Shown here: one piece after another, positions 1 to 5,844 of the stretch
Numbering within the stretch: the first letter of the stretch is position 1
Layout of the letters: every line of letters begins with the position of its first letter
From: an uncultured Oscillospiraceae bacterium
GTDB lineage: Bacteria > Bacillota > Clostridia > Oscillospirales > Oscillospiraceae
Assembly (NCBI GenBank): GCA_910583885.1
Contig: CAJUAC010000098.1
Span: forward strand, 1 to 7,790
Direction of reading: 5' to 3'
Length of the DNA stretch: 7,790 nt
Notes under the pieces: generated by a model
What the model was told of the DNA's origin: nothing
Database searches by the model: none
What the model saw: only the letters and a program-made list of their open reading frames with translations
Position numbers and translations under genes: made by a program

Positions 1-1
1 G

Positions 2-946
2 CTGACTGTCGGCCAGTGGCTGACCTACTGGCTGGAGCAGGTCATCACCCCCAGCCGGACAGCCAGTACTGTACATGGCTACGGCGTGATTGTGCGCAAC
101 CACCTATCCCCCGCCCTGGGCAGCATCCGCCTGACCGAGCTGACCGCCGCCCAGATCCAGCAGTATCTCAACCGCAAGCTGTCTGAAGGCCTGTGCAGCA
201 ATACCGTGCGCAAGCATCACGGCGTACTCCACAACGCCCTGGAGCAGGCCCGGCGGCAGGAGCTGGTGGTGCGCAACGCAGCCGACCAGGCCGTACTGCC
301 CACATCCACCCGGCCCACCCACCACTATTACGACTCAGAAACCATGTCCAGGCTCTTCGCCCTCCTGGCCGGTACTTCCCTGGAACCGGTGGTCAAGCTG
401 GCTGGGTATCTTGGCCTGCGCCGCAGCGAGATCTGCGGCCTGAAATGGAGCCATGTGGACCGGGAGAACCGGGTAATTACTGTGGCTGAAACCAGGACTG
501 CTGTCAATGGGCGGAGCGTGGACAAGGGGACCAAAAACCGCTCCTCCGTCCGCCGCCTGGGCTACCAGGGCCTGACGGATATGGAGGAGCTGATGGAGCG
601 GCTGTGGAAACAGCGGATAGCAGATATGGTCCGCCTGGGCGAGGCCTACTCGGATCAGGGCTTTGTCATCTGCCACAGCGGCGGCCAGCCCTACCAGGCG
701 GACTACCTCAGCAACCGGCTCCAGCGTGTGCTGAGGAAGACGGACCTGCCCTATGTTACGCTCCATGGCCTGCGCCACAGCTTCGCCAGTATCGCCCACA
801 GCCGCAATGTCCCCCTCTTCGGCATCAGTAAGGCCCTGGGGCACAGCAGTACCGCCACAACAACCCAGGTCTATATGCACCTCTTTGATGACACCCACCT
901 GGCTGTCGTCCAGGAGGTGGGCCGGGCCATCGATGAAATGAAATAA
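2..946 (+). CDS. Tyrosine recombinase / phage-type integrase, 5'-truncated by window edge
   Basis: Site-specific DNA recombinase that would cut and rejoin DNA through a 3'-phosphotyrosine link to integrate or excise a mobile element. The frame is open from base 2, before the GTG at 86, and reads through a SAM-like core-binding domain (about the first 95 residues of the 314 visible), so the gene starts upstream; the N-terminal arm-binding region is outside the window. The catalytic set is complete: Arg in GLRRSE (codon 419-421), Lys in the TKNRSS turn (about 533-535), His and Arg of HGLRH (764-766 and 773-775), His of LGHSS (842-844) and the nucleophilic Tyr of QVYMH (872-874). The C-terminus looks intact and there is no frameshift, so the visible part appears functional. 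It converges on the rubredoxin gene and is the only mobile-element gene seen; the element presumably extends leftward. It is a phage or integrative-element integrase rather than XerC/XerD by the presumed longer N-terminus, which is an inference. Confidence 0.93.
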   Translation: MTVGQWLTYWLEQVITPSRTASTVHGYGVIVRNHLSPALGSIRLTELTAAQIQQYLNRKLSEGLCSNTVRKHHGVLHNALEQARRQELVVRNAADQAVLPTSTRPTHHYYDSETMSRLFALLAGTSLEPVVKLAGYLGLRRSEICGLKWSHVDRENRVITVAETRTAVNGRSVDKGTKNRSSVRRLGYQGLTDMEELMERLWKQRIADMVRLGEAYSDQGFVICHSGGQPYQADYLSNRLQRVLRKTDLPYVTLHGLRHSFASIAHSRNVPLFGISKALGHSSTATTTQVYMHLFDDTHLAVVQEVGRAIDEMK

Positions 947-964
947 CCTCTGAGAAAGGAACAA

Positions 965-997
965 GGAGCGCCCGGCTGCAATGCAGCCGGGCGCTCC
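965..997 (-). terminator. Strong hairpin, likely rho-independent terminator of the rubredoxin gene
   Basis: A perfect 15-bp GC-rich stem (965-979 with 983-997) closes on a 3-base loop, 14 bases past the rubredoxin stop codon. On the minus strand it is followed by TTGTTCCTTTCT, a T-rich though interrupted tract. On the plus strand no T-run follows, so it suits minus-strand transcription better; the stem alone may still slow integrase transcripts. Confidence 0.72.
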
Positions 998-1011
998 ATA
1001 GGGACAGGCAG

Positions 1012-1167
1012 TTAAGCGGCAGAGAATTGATCCTTGCCGACGCCGCACAGGGGGCACTCAAAATCAGCGGGGAGATCCTCCCACTTGGTGCCAGGTGCAA
1101 TGCCGTGGTCGGGATCGCCCAGGGCCTCGTCGTACTCGTAGCCGCAAACGTCGCAAACGTATTTCAT
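1012..1167 (-). CDS. Rubredoxin
   Basis: Small cytoplasmic one-electron carrier with one iron held by four cysteines. In anaerobes it passes electrons to oxygen- and peroxide-detoxifying enzymes such as rubrerythrin or flavodiiron proteins. The 51-residue product shows both knuckles, CDVCGYEYD (Cys5, Cys8) and CPLCGVGKDQF (Cys38, Cys41), the GDPDHGIAPGT loop and the WEDLP aromatic segment, so it is a textbook family member of normal length (about 52-54). Start choice: the Shine-Dalgarno AAAGGAG (1177-1183) is only 3 bases from an ATG at 1173 but 9 from the ATG at 1167, which also gives the usual MKYVC N-terminus. The open frame continues to 1269, but that extension would cover the likely promoter and is not coding. 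No redox partner gene lies beside it; the neighbours are an integrase and an ABC exporter operon. Confidence 0.95.
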   Translation of the reverse strand: MKYVCDVCGYEYDEALGDPDHGIAPGTKWEDLPADFECPLCGVGKDQFSAA

Positions 1168-1176
1168 CTTCATTTG

Positions 1177-1183
1177 CTCCTTT
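1177..1183 (-). promoter_or_regulatory. Shine-Dalgarno that decides the rubredoxin start
   Basis: AAAGGAG on the minus strand. Spacing of 9 bases to the ATG at 1167 is good, while 3 bases to the ATG at 1173 is too short, so the inner start is favoured. Confidence 0.75.
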
Positions 1184-1228
1184 CGTATGGTGTGAACCCT
1201 TCGGTTCTGGATGCTTTTTGATGTGCTT

Positions 1229-1257
1229 AGTATACAGGATTTTTCGTTGGGATTCCA
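1229..1257 (-). promoter_or_regulatory. Probable promoter of the rubredoxin gene
   Basis: On the minus strand a TATACT -10 box (1229-1234) lies about 60 bases before the start codon, with a weak TGGAAT in the -35 position (1252-1257) at 17-base spacing. The -10 is good and the -35 poor, which suggests an activated or modest promoter. An AT-rich near-palindrome, TTGTAATTGCAA (1258-1269, one mismatched pair), lies directly upstream and could be a regulator site; no specific regulator can be named. Confidence 0.45.
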
Positions 1258-1337
1258 TTGTAATTGCAACAGTTTAGAAAGTTCCCCCGCAACACAAAGT
1301 TTTGCCGTAATGCCCGCATTTGATACGGTCCCTTTGG

Positions 1338-1369
1338 AAAAAGATTGGAGGCCGGGGATGCCATCGGGC
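1338..1369 (-). terminator. Weak terminator candidate after the ABC exporter operon
   Basis: Starting 7 bases past the second exporter gene, the minus strand can fold a short, interrupted stem (1351-1369; GCC/GGC and GAT/ATC pairs) followed after 8 bases by TTTTT (1338-1342). The stem is weak and the U-run is distant. If it does not work, exporter transcripts would read into the rubredoxin gene. Confidence 0.25.
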
Positions 1370-1376
1370 TGCCTGC

Positions 1377-3278
1377 CTAGCTCAGCTCCGTCTGGCCGGT
1401 ATAGAGCTGGTAGTACTTCCCTCCCTGGGCAATGAGGCCATCATGGTCGCCGCGCTCAATGACACTCCCCTGCTCCAGAACCAGGATCGCCTTGGCGTTG
1501 CGGACAGTGGAGAGCCGGTGGGCGATGACGAACACGGTGCGGCCAGCCATCAGCTGATCCATGCCCGCCTCAATCAGCTTCTCTGTGCGGGTGTCGATAG
1601 AGCTGGTGGCCTCGTCCAGGATCAGCACCGGCGGGTCGGCCACAGCGGCCCGGGCGATGGCTAACAGCTGGCGCTCCCCCTGGCTGAGGCTGCCGCCGTC
1701 ATCGGTGATCCAGGTGTCATAGCCGTCGGGGAGGTGGCGGATGAAGGTGTCTGCGTTGGCCAGCCGCGCGGCGGCACGGACCTCCTCATCTGTAGCATCC
1801 AGCTTGCCGTAGCGGATATTATCGGCGATTGTCCCGGTAAACAGGTGGGTGTCCTGGAGGACGATCCCCAGAGACCGGCGCAGGCTCTCCTTGCTGATCT
1901 CCTGCACATCAATGCCGTCGTAAGTGATACGGCCGCTGTCGATCTCATAAAACCGGTTAATGAGATTGGTAATCGTGGTCTTGCCTGCGCCGGTGGATCC
2001 CACAAACGCAATCTTCTGGCCGGGCTTGGCGTAGAGGCTGATCCCATGGAGAATCGTTTTTTCCGGCACATACCGGAATACCACGTCCTGGAAACGGACG
2101 TCCCCGGTCAAGGGGATCAGCTCCCCGTCCGGCCGCTTCCAGGCCCAGCCATCACTGCGGCCAGCCGCCTCCGTCAGCGTCCCGCCGGCAGTGCGGCTGA
2201 CGTGGACCAGGGTTGTCTTGCCCTCGTCCAGCTCCGGGGCAGTCTCCATAACCTCAAAGATCCGCTCCGCACCGGCGATAGCCGCCAGGAGGTTATTCAC
2301 CTGCTGGCTTATCTGGCCGATCGGCTGGCTGACCTGCCGGGTGTACTGGAGGTAGACCACCAGCGCCCCCAGGTCGAAGCCCATGCCAATGGAGAGCAGC
2401 GCACCCACGCAGCAGGTCAGGGCGTAGTTGATGTGGCTGATATTGCCCATAGCGGGCATCATCGCCCCGGCGAAGGACTGGGCGTTGGTGGCACTGCGGC
2501 GGTAGCACTCATTGCGCTGGGCAAAGCCCTCCTTGGCTGCGGCTTCGTGGTTAAAGACCTTGATGACTTTCTGCCCCTCAATCATCTCCTCAATATAGCC
2601 GTTGATTGCGCCCAGATCCCGCTGTTGCTCCATAAAGAAGCGGCGGGAGCGCTTACCAACGGTCATAATGACCAGGAGCATCAGCCCCAGGGAGAACACT
2701 GTCACCAAAAACAGCAGCGGGCTCAGGTACAGCATCATGGCCACTACGCCAATAAATGTCAGCACACCGGAGCAGAGGGAGACCAGGCCGTTGTTGAGGA
2801 TCTCGGTGATGGTCTCAATATCGTTGGTATAGCGGCTCATGAGCTCGCCATGGGTATGGGAGTCAAAATAGTGCAGGGGCAGGTGCTGCATTTTCGCAAA
2901 CAAGTCCCGCCGGATGGCGTAGGTCGTTTTTTGGGAGATGTGGACCATAATCCGGGAGTAGGTGAAGCTCAGGACAGCCGCGCAGAGATAGATGCAGGCC
3001 ATCACCACCAGTGTCCGGGCCAGCCTGGCGTAGTCCCCTGGGACAATGCACTCGTCAATCAGAGGCTCCAGCAGCAAAACCCCACCCACAGTACACAGGG
3101 TGTTGAGTACCAGGCACACCGCTACCACGGCCAGCAGCCACTTCGACCTGCCCACGTACCCAAGAAGGGTCCGGACGGCCTTACCCATATTTTTCGGCTT
3201 CTGGAAGCCGCCGCGGGGACCGCCGGGACCATGGGGGCCGTGGGGCGGCCCCCCTCTTTTCCTCTCAGCCATCGACAC
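1377..3278 (-). CDS. ABC exporter half-transporter B (catalytic subunit of a heterodimer, TM288/YheH-like)
   Basis: Membrane subunit with a six-helix exporter domain followed by an ATPase domain; it pairs with the product of the gene just upstream to pump an unidentified drug, lipid or peptide. The 633 residues carry Walker A GSTGAGKT (427-434), Q-loop Gln475, a non-canonical signature LSQGE (531-535, usual LSGGQ), Walker B VLILDE with catalytic Glu556, and switch His587. Catalytic Glu and His are therefore present, while its signature serves the partner's degenerate site. Residues 9-24 form a Gly/Pro/His-rich cytoplasmic tail before the first helix, and about 40 extra residues (roughly 355-392, with a WAWKRPDG motif) join the two domains; I recall both as common in clostridial homologues. 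Start: AGGAGG (3285-3290) lies 6 bases before GTG 3278 and 12 before ATG 3272, so GTG is preferred but ATG is possible. The start overlaps the upstream stop, implying translational coupling. Substrate unknown. Confidence 0.93.
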   Translation of the reverse strand: MSMAERKRGGPPHGPHGPGGPRGGFQKPKNMGKAVRTLLGYVGRSKWLLAVVAVCLVLNTLCTVGGVLLLEPLIDECIVPGDYARLARTLVVMACIYLCAAVLSFTYSRIMVHISQKTTYAIRRDLFAKMQHLPLHYFDSHTHGELMSRYTNDIETITEILNNGLVSLCSGVLTFIGVVAMMLYLSPLLFLVTVFSLGLMLLVIMTVGKRSRRFFMEQQRDLGAINGYIEEMIEGQKVIKVFNHEAAAKEGFAQRNECYRRSATNAQSFAGAMMPAMGNISHINYALTCCVGALLSIGMGFDLGALVVYLQYTRQVSQPIGQISQQVNNLLAAIAGAERIFEVMETAPELDEGKTTLVHVSRTAGGTLTEAAGRSDGWAWKRPDGELIPLTGDVRFQDVVFRYVPEKTILHGISLYAKPGQKIAFVGSTGAGKTTITNLINRFYEIDSGRITYDGIDVQEISKESLRRSLGIVLQDTHLFTGTIADNIRYGKLDATDEEVRAAARLANADTFIRHLPDGYDTWITDDGGSLSQGERQLLAIARAAVADPPVLILDEATSSIDTRTEKLIEAGMDQLMAGRTVFVIAHRLSTVRNAKAILVLEQGSVIERGDHDGLIAQGGKYYQLYTGQTELS

Positions 3279-5001
3279 TCGCCCCCTCCTGCTGCGACTG
3301 GTAGACATCGCGGTAAATTTCACTTGTTTCCATCAGCTCCTCGTGGGTGCCCGCCTGGGCAATGCGCCCATCGTCCATAACCACGATCAGATCCGCATCC
3401 ATAACGGAAATAATCCGCTGGGCAATGATGATCTTTGTCGTGTCCGGCAGCTGGGTGCGGAAGGCCTGACGGATCTTGGCGTCCGTGGCCGTGTCCACGG
3501 CGCTGGTGCTGTCGTCTAGGATGAGGACCTTGGGCTTTTTCAGGATAGCCCGGGCGATGCAGAGCCTCTGTTTCTGCCCGCCGGAGACATTGACACCCCC
3601 CTGGCCCAGGTCGGTAAGATATCCCTCCGGCATCCGGTGGATGAACTCTGCGGCACAGGCCGCTTCACAGGCCGCTTCAATCTCCTGGTCCGAGGCGTTC
3701 TTGTCACCCCAGAGCAGGTTCTCCCGGATGGTACCGGAGAACAGGGTATTCTTTTGCAGCACCACGCTTACCGCATCCCGCAGGTGCTCCAGCGTGTAGT
3801 CCCCTACCGGACGGCCGCCTACCCGGACCGTCCCCTCCTGGACCTCATAGAGACGGGGGATGAGCTGCACCAGGGTGGATTTCGCAGATCCGGTGGCCCC
3901 GATGATCCCAACAGTCATACCGCTTTGGATGTGCAGGTTGATATCCTGGAGATTCCATGCCTCACTATTTTCGTTGTACTTGAAGGACACGTGGTCGAAG
4001 TCCACGCTGCCATCCTTCACCCGCAGATCCCGGCCGGCGGGTTTGTCCGCGATGTCGGGGACCTCCTCCAACACCTCAATGATCCGCTTGCCGCAGGCCA
4101 CGGACCGGGTGAGCATCATCATCATCATGGATACCATCATCAGGCTCATAAGCACCTGGGTGATGTAGGTGAAAAAGGTGGAGAGCAGGCCCACCTGCAA
4201 TTCCCCGCTCTGCACCATCGGTGCGCCATACCACATGACGGCGATAATGGTGCCATAGGTGATGAGCATCATCAGCGGCATGTTAATGACAACGAAGCCG
4301 AAGGCCCGCTCCGCAGTATCCCGCAGCGCCTCGTTGCGCTTGCGGAACTTCTCCTCCTCGTAGTCCTCCCGGACAAAAGACTTGACCACACGGATAGCGG
4401 ACAAATTTTCCTGGACTACCAGGTTCACACCGTCCGTGCGCTCCTGCAAGGTACTGAACATGGGGCTGACTTTAGTGACCACCAGGCCGATCAGGATCAG
4501 CAGCAGGGGCATCGCCACCAGGAATACCTGGGAGAGCTTCAGGCTGATGGAAACCGACAGCACCAAGGCGCTCACCAGCATCACCGGCGCCCGCACCAGC
4601 AGGCGCATCCCCATCATCAGCGTCATCTGCATCATGTTGCAGTCGTTAGTCAGGCGGGTGACCAGGGAGGCTGTGGAGAATTTTTCAATGTTGCGGAAGG
4701 AGTACTCCTGTACACGGTTGTACTGGGCTTGGCGCAGGTTCGCACCAAAGCCCTGGCCTGCCCTGGAGGACAGGAATGCGCTGGAGATGCCCAGCGCCAT
4801 GGAGACCAAAGCCATCGCAACCATCAGCACCCCCTTGCGCAGGATATAACCGGTATCCCCGGCGGGGATACCGGTGTCCACAATGCTTGCCATCACCAGG
4901 GGGAGCAGCAGCTCAAACACCGCTTCACTGGCGGAGCAAGCCACGCCCAGTACAATCCACTTGCGGCAGCCCCTGGTATATGGCCAGAGTTTTGTTATCA
5001 T
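3265..5001 (-). CDS. ABC exporter half-transporter A (degenerate-site subunit of a heterodimer, TM287/YheI-like)
   Basis: First exporter subunit, 578 residues: six membrane helices in about residues 15-300 and an ATPase domain from about 330. It resembles Thermotoga TM287 throughout, for example in LLLPLVMASIVDTGI, TRLTNDCNMMQ and VVQENLSAIRVVKSF. Its own ATP site is degenerate: Walker A reads GATGSAKS (368-375), with Ala373 where a Gly normally precedes the Lys; the catalytic Glu after Walker B is Asp497 (LDDSTSAVD); and the switch His is Gln528 (IIIAQR). Its signature VSGGQ (472-476) is canonical and would complete the partner's active site. The sixth helix region is very Met-rich (8 Met in residues 285-296, encoded partly by five CAT repeats on the plus strand). 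The start ATG overlaps the MarR stop as ATGA, with a GAGGT Shine-Dalgarno about 10 bases upstream; the 3' end overlaps the second subunit. This is an obligate heterodimer arrangement. Confidence 0.94.
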   Translation of the reverse strand: MITKLWPYTRGCRKWIVLGVACSASEAVFELLLPLVMASIVDTGIPAGDTGYILRKGVLMVAMALVSMALGISSAFLSSRAGQGFGANLRQAQYNRVQEYSFRNIEKFSTASLVTRLTNDCNMMQMTLMMGMRLLVRAPVMLVSALVLSVSISLKLSQVFLVAMPLLLILIGLVVTKVSPMFSTLQERTDGVNLVVQENLSAIRVVKSFVREDYEEEKFRKRNEALRDTAERAFGFVVINMPLMMLITYGTIIAVMWYGAPMVQSGELQVGLLSTFFTYITQVLMSLMMVSMMMMMLTRSVACGKRIIEVLEEVPDIADKPAGRDLRVKDGSVDFDHVSFKYNENSEAWNLQDINLHIQSGMTVGIIGATGSAKSTLVQLIPRLYEVQEGTVRVGGRPVGDYTLEHLRDAVSVVLQKNTLFSGTIRENLLWGDKNASDQEIEAACEAACAAEFIHRMPEGYLTDLGQGGVNVSGGQKQRLCIARAILKKPKVLILDDSTSAVDTATDAKIRQAFRTQLPDTTKIIIAQRIISVMDADLIVVMDDGRIAQAGTHEELMETSEIYRDVYQSQQEGASVDG

Positions 5002-5447
5002 GCGTTGTTTACCTCATTTTCTAAGTTTACGATCATGCGGCCCAGCAATGCCTGCATCTGCGCCCGCTCCGCCTCTGATAGGATTGCAGTCAAGCGGCGG
5101 TTGGTCTCCTCCAGGGCGGCACGGATGGCAGCCACCTGGGCCTGGCCGGACTCTGTCAGGCATAGCAGACGGCAGCGCCCATCCTCCGGGCTGGGACGGC
5201 GGGTGACATAGCCCTTCTCCTCCAGCCGGTTGACAATGCCGTTGACCGTAGAGGGCCGCAGGTGCAGCTCATGCTCCAGATCCCGTTGGTTTGCCATCTG
5301 GCCTCCGCGGCAGGCGAGGAACATCAGTGCGTGGGACTGCACCGGCGTTACATCATATCCGGCTTTACGCAGCCTCTGGTTGGCATATTGCATCCCTAAG
5401 TGGCCGCAACAGGCGATCATACGCCCCAAATCCGGCGGCTCAGCCAT
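4998..5447 (-). CDS. MarR-family transcriptional regulator
   Basis: Dimeric winged-helix DNA-binding protein, probably the repressor of this operon. The 149 residues show the usual MarR layout: an N-terminal dimerisation helix, a helix-turn-helix at about 53-79 (NQRDLEHELHLRPSTVNGIVNRLEEKGYV region), a wing at 82-99 with the EDGRCRLLCLTESG signature, and a long C-terminal dimerisation helix. Length is typical. AAGGAG lies 8 bases before the ATG, and a near-consensus promoter lies about 80 bases upstream. It is the first gene of the operon and overlaps the first exporter subunit by 4 bases, so regulator and exporter are made together, the usual design for autoregulated, ligand-released drug exporters. 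Two adjacent cysteines (Cys13-Cys14) sit in the first helix; they do not align with the peroxide-sensing Cys of OhrR by my manual count. Ligand unknown. Confidence 0.95.
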   Translation of the reverse strand: MAEPPDLGRMIACCGHLGMQYANQRLRKAGYDVTPVQSHALMFLACRGGQMANQRDLEHELHLRPSTVNGIVNRLEEKGYVTRRPSPEDGRCRLLCLTESGQAQVAAIRAALEETNRRLTAILSEAERAQMQALLGRMIVNLENEVNNA

Positions 5448-5460
5448 TTTTTCAACTCCT

Positions 5461-5477
5461 TTCTGCTTGGGGCAGAA
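5461..5477 (-). promoter_or_regulatory. Leader hairpin abutting the MarR Shine-Dalgarno
   Basis: On the minus strand TTCTGC and GCAGAA form a perfect 6-bp stem around a 5-base loop, and the stem touches the AAGGAG ribosome site (5456-5461). It could modulate translation, but a stem this short also arises by chance. Confidence 0.3.
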
Positions 5478-5522
5478 CGCAGCAGCTCCTCAAGATCCCC
5501 AGATCTGCCCTCAAATCATTTA

Positions 5523-5539
5523 GCGTACTAACTATACGC
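5523..5539 (-). promoter_or_regulatory. Putative MarR operator over the -10 box
   Basis: A 17-base inverted repeat with 5-bp arms (GCGTA at 5523-5527, TACGC at 5535-5539) spans the -10 box and expected transcription start of the MarR operon. Size and place suit a winged-helix dimer that blocks RNA polymerase. The centre is not symmetric, and the link to this MarR rests on position alone. Confidence 0.45.
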
Positions 5540-5559
5540 CATCCGCTGTAAATAGTCAA
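5531..5559 (-). promoter_or_regulatory. Sigma-A promoter of the MarR-ABC operon
   Basis: On the minus strand TTGACT (5554-5559) and TATAGT (5531-5536) are separated by exactly 17 bases; each matches consensus at 5 of 6 positions. Transcription should start near 5524, giving a leader of about 76 bases. Confidence 0.87.
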
Positions 5560-5606
5560 GATTGGTTTTTGAATGGTCTTTGAACCCGCTGTGAACATTT
5601 CGTGAA

Positions 5607-5637
5607 TTGTCCGGGGAGACAGTTGACTTCCGGACAA
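5607..5637. repeat. Perfect 8-bp inverted repeat
   Basis: TTGTCCGG (5607-5614) and CCGGACAA (5630-5637) flank a 15-base spacer. The spacing, centre to centre about 23 bases, would suit either a regulator site or a loose hairpin. A TTGACT hexamer lies inside the spacer. Confidence 0.55.
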
Positions 5638-5651
5638 GGATGTATTAAGAT
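5623..5651 (+). promoter_or_regulatory. Weak plus-strand promoter-like sequence
   Basis: TTGACT (5623-5628) and TAAGAT (5646-5651) are 17 bases apart; the -10 matches only 4 of 6 consensus bases. No plus-strand gene follows, so it would make only a short RNA running toward the hairpins and the 3' end of the EF-G gene. It may be a chance match. Confidence 0.2.
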
Positions 5652-5701
5652 AAACTCGTTCAGAAATGAATACTCTCTTTTCTCCCTCTCTCTTTTCCTA
5701 T

Positions 5702-5737
5702 AGAAGAACCGGAGCCCACAAGGGCCCCGGTTCTTCT
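5702..5737. other. Long hairpin of uncertain role
   Basis: An 11-bp stem (5702-5712 with 5727-5737), one A-C mismatch, then four more pairs (GCCC/GGGC) and a 4-base loop. Neither strand has a T-run directly after it, so it is not a classic terminator. It may be a backup stop behind the EF-G terminator, an mRNA 3' end protector or the body of a small RNA. Confidence 0.5.
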
Positions 5738-5773
5738 GCATATTGCGGGAAACTGGCGCGTGCCCGGAGGCAA

Positions 5774-5808
5774 AGCAAGCCTGATGCCGCAACGGCATCA
5801 GGCTTGCT
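5774..5808 (-). terminator. Hairpin terminator of the EF-G-like gene
   Basis: A perfect 16-bp stem (5774-5789 with 5793-5808) with a 3-base loop, beginning 36 bases past the EF-G stop. On the minus strand only a short TTTG follows the last base pairs, so the U-tract is poor; on the plus strand GCTGATTTTAAT follows. The very stable stem and its position make termination or 3' end protection likely. Confidence 0.6.
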
Positions 5809-5844
5809 GCTGATTTTAATAAGTGCGCGGGTGTCCGACAGCGC

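Larger units (their letters stand above)
5560..5773. other. Gene-free, structured part of the 397-base gap between the MarR and EF-G genes
   Basis: No convincing gene is seen. The short open frames here lack ribosome sites and family resemblance. The stretch holds an 8-base inverted repeat, a weak plus-strand promoter-like pair, a pyrimidine-rich plus-strand tract (about 5670-5700) and a long hairpin. The EF-G terminator follows at 5774-5808. Confidence 0.6.

Noticed and set aside
335..1057. 240-codon minus-strand open frame opposite the integrase
   Set aside because: It runs through the rubredoxin terminator and overlaps the rubredoxin 3' end; the integrase frame carries all catalytic motifs, so this is a shadow.
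1168..1269. N-terminal extension of the rubredoxin frame
   Set aside because: It covers the likely promoter and Shine-Dalgarno, and rubredoxins start just before the first CxxC knuckle.
1734..3380. Long plus-strand open frame (548 codons) opposite exporter subunit B
   Set aside because: It is antisense to a clear ABC gene, has a low-complexity His/Gln/Gly-rich translation, no domain and no ribosome site; GC-rich genes commonly leave such open frames on the other strand.
3637..5211. Long His-rich plus-strand open frame opposite subunit A and marR
   Set aside because: Shadow of two well-recognised genes; the His runs come from Met codons read on the other strand.
5556..5798. 80-codon minus-strand open frame in the gap after the EF-G-like gene
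   Set aside because: It starts within the terminator hairpin, has no Shine-Dalgarno and translates the second hairpin; the product resembles nothing I recognise.
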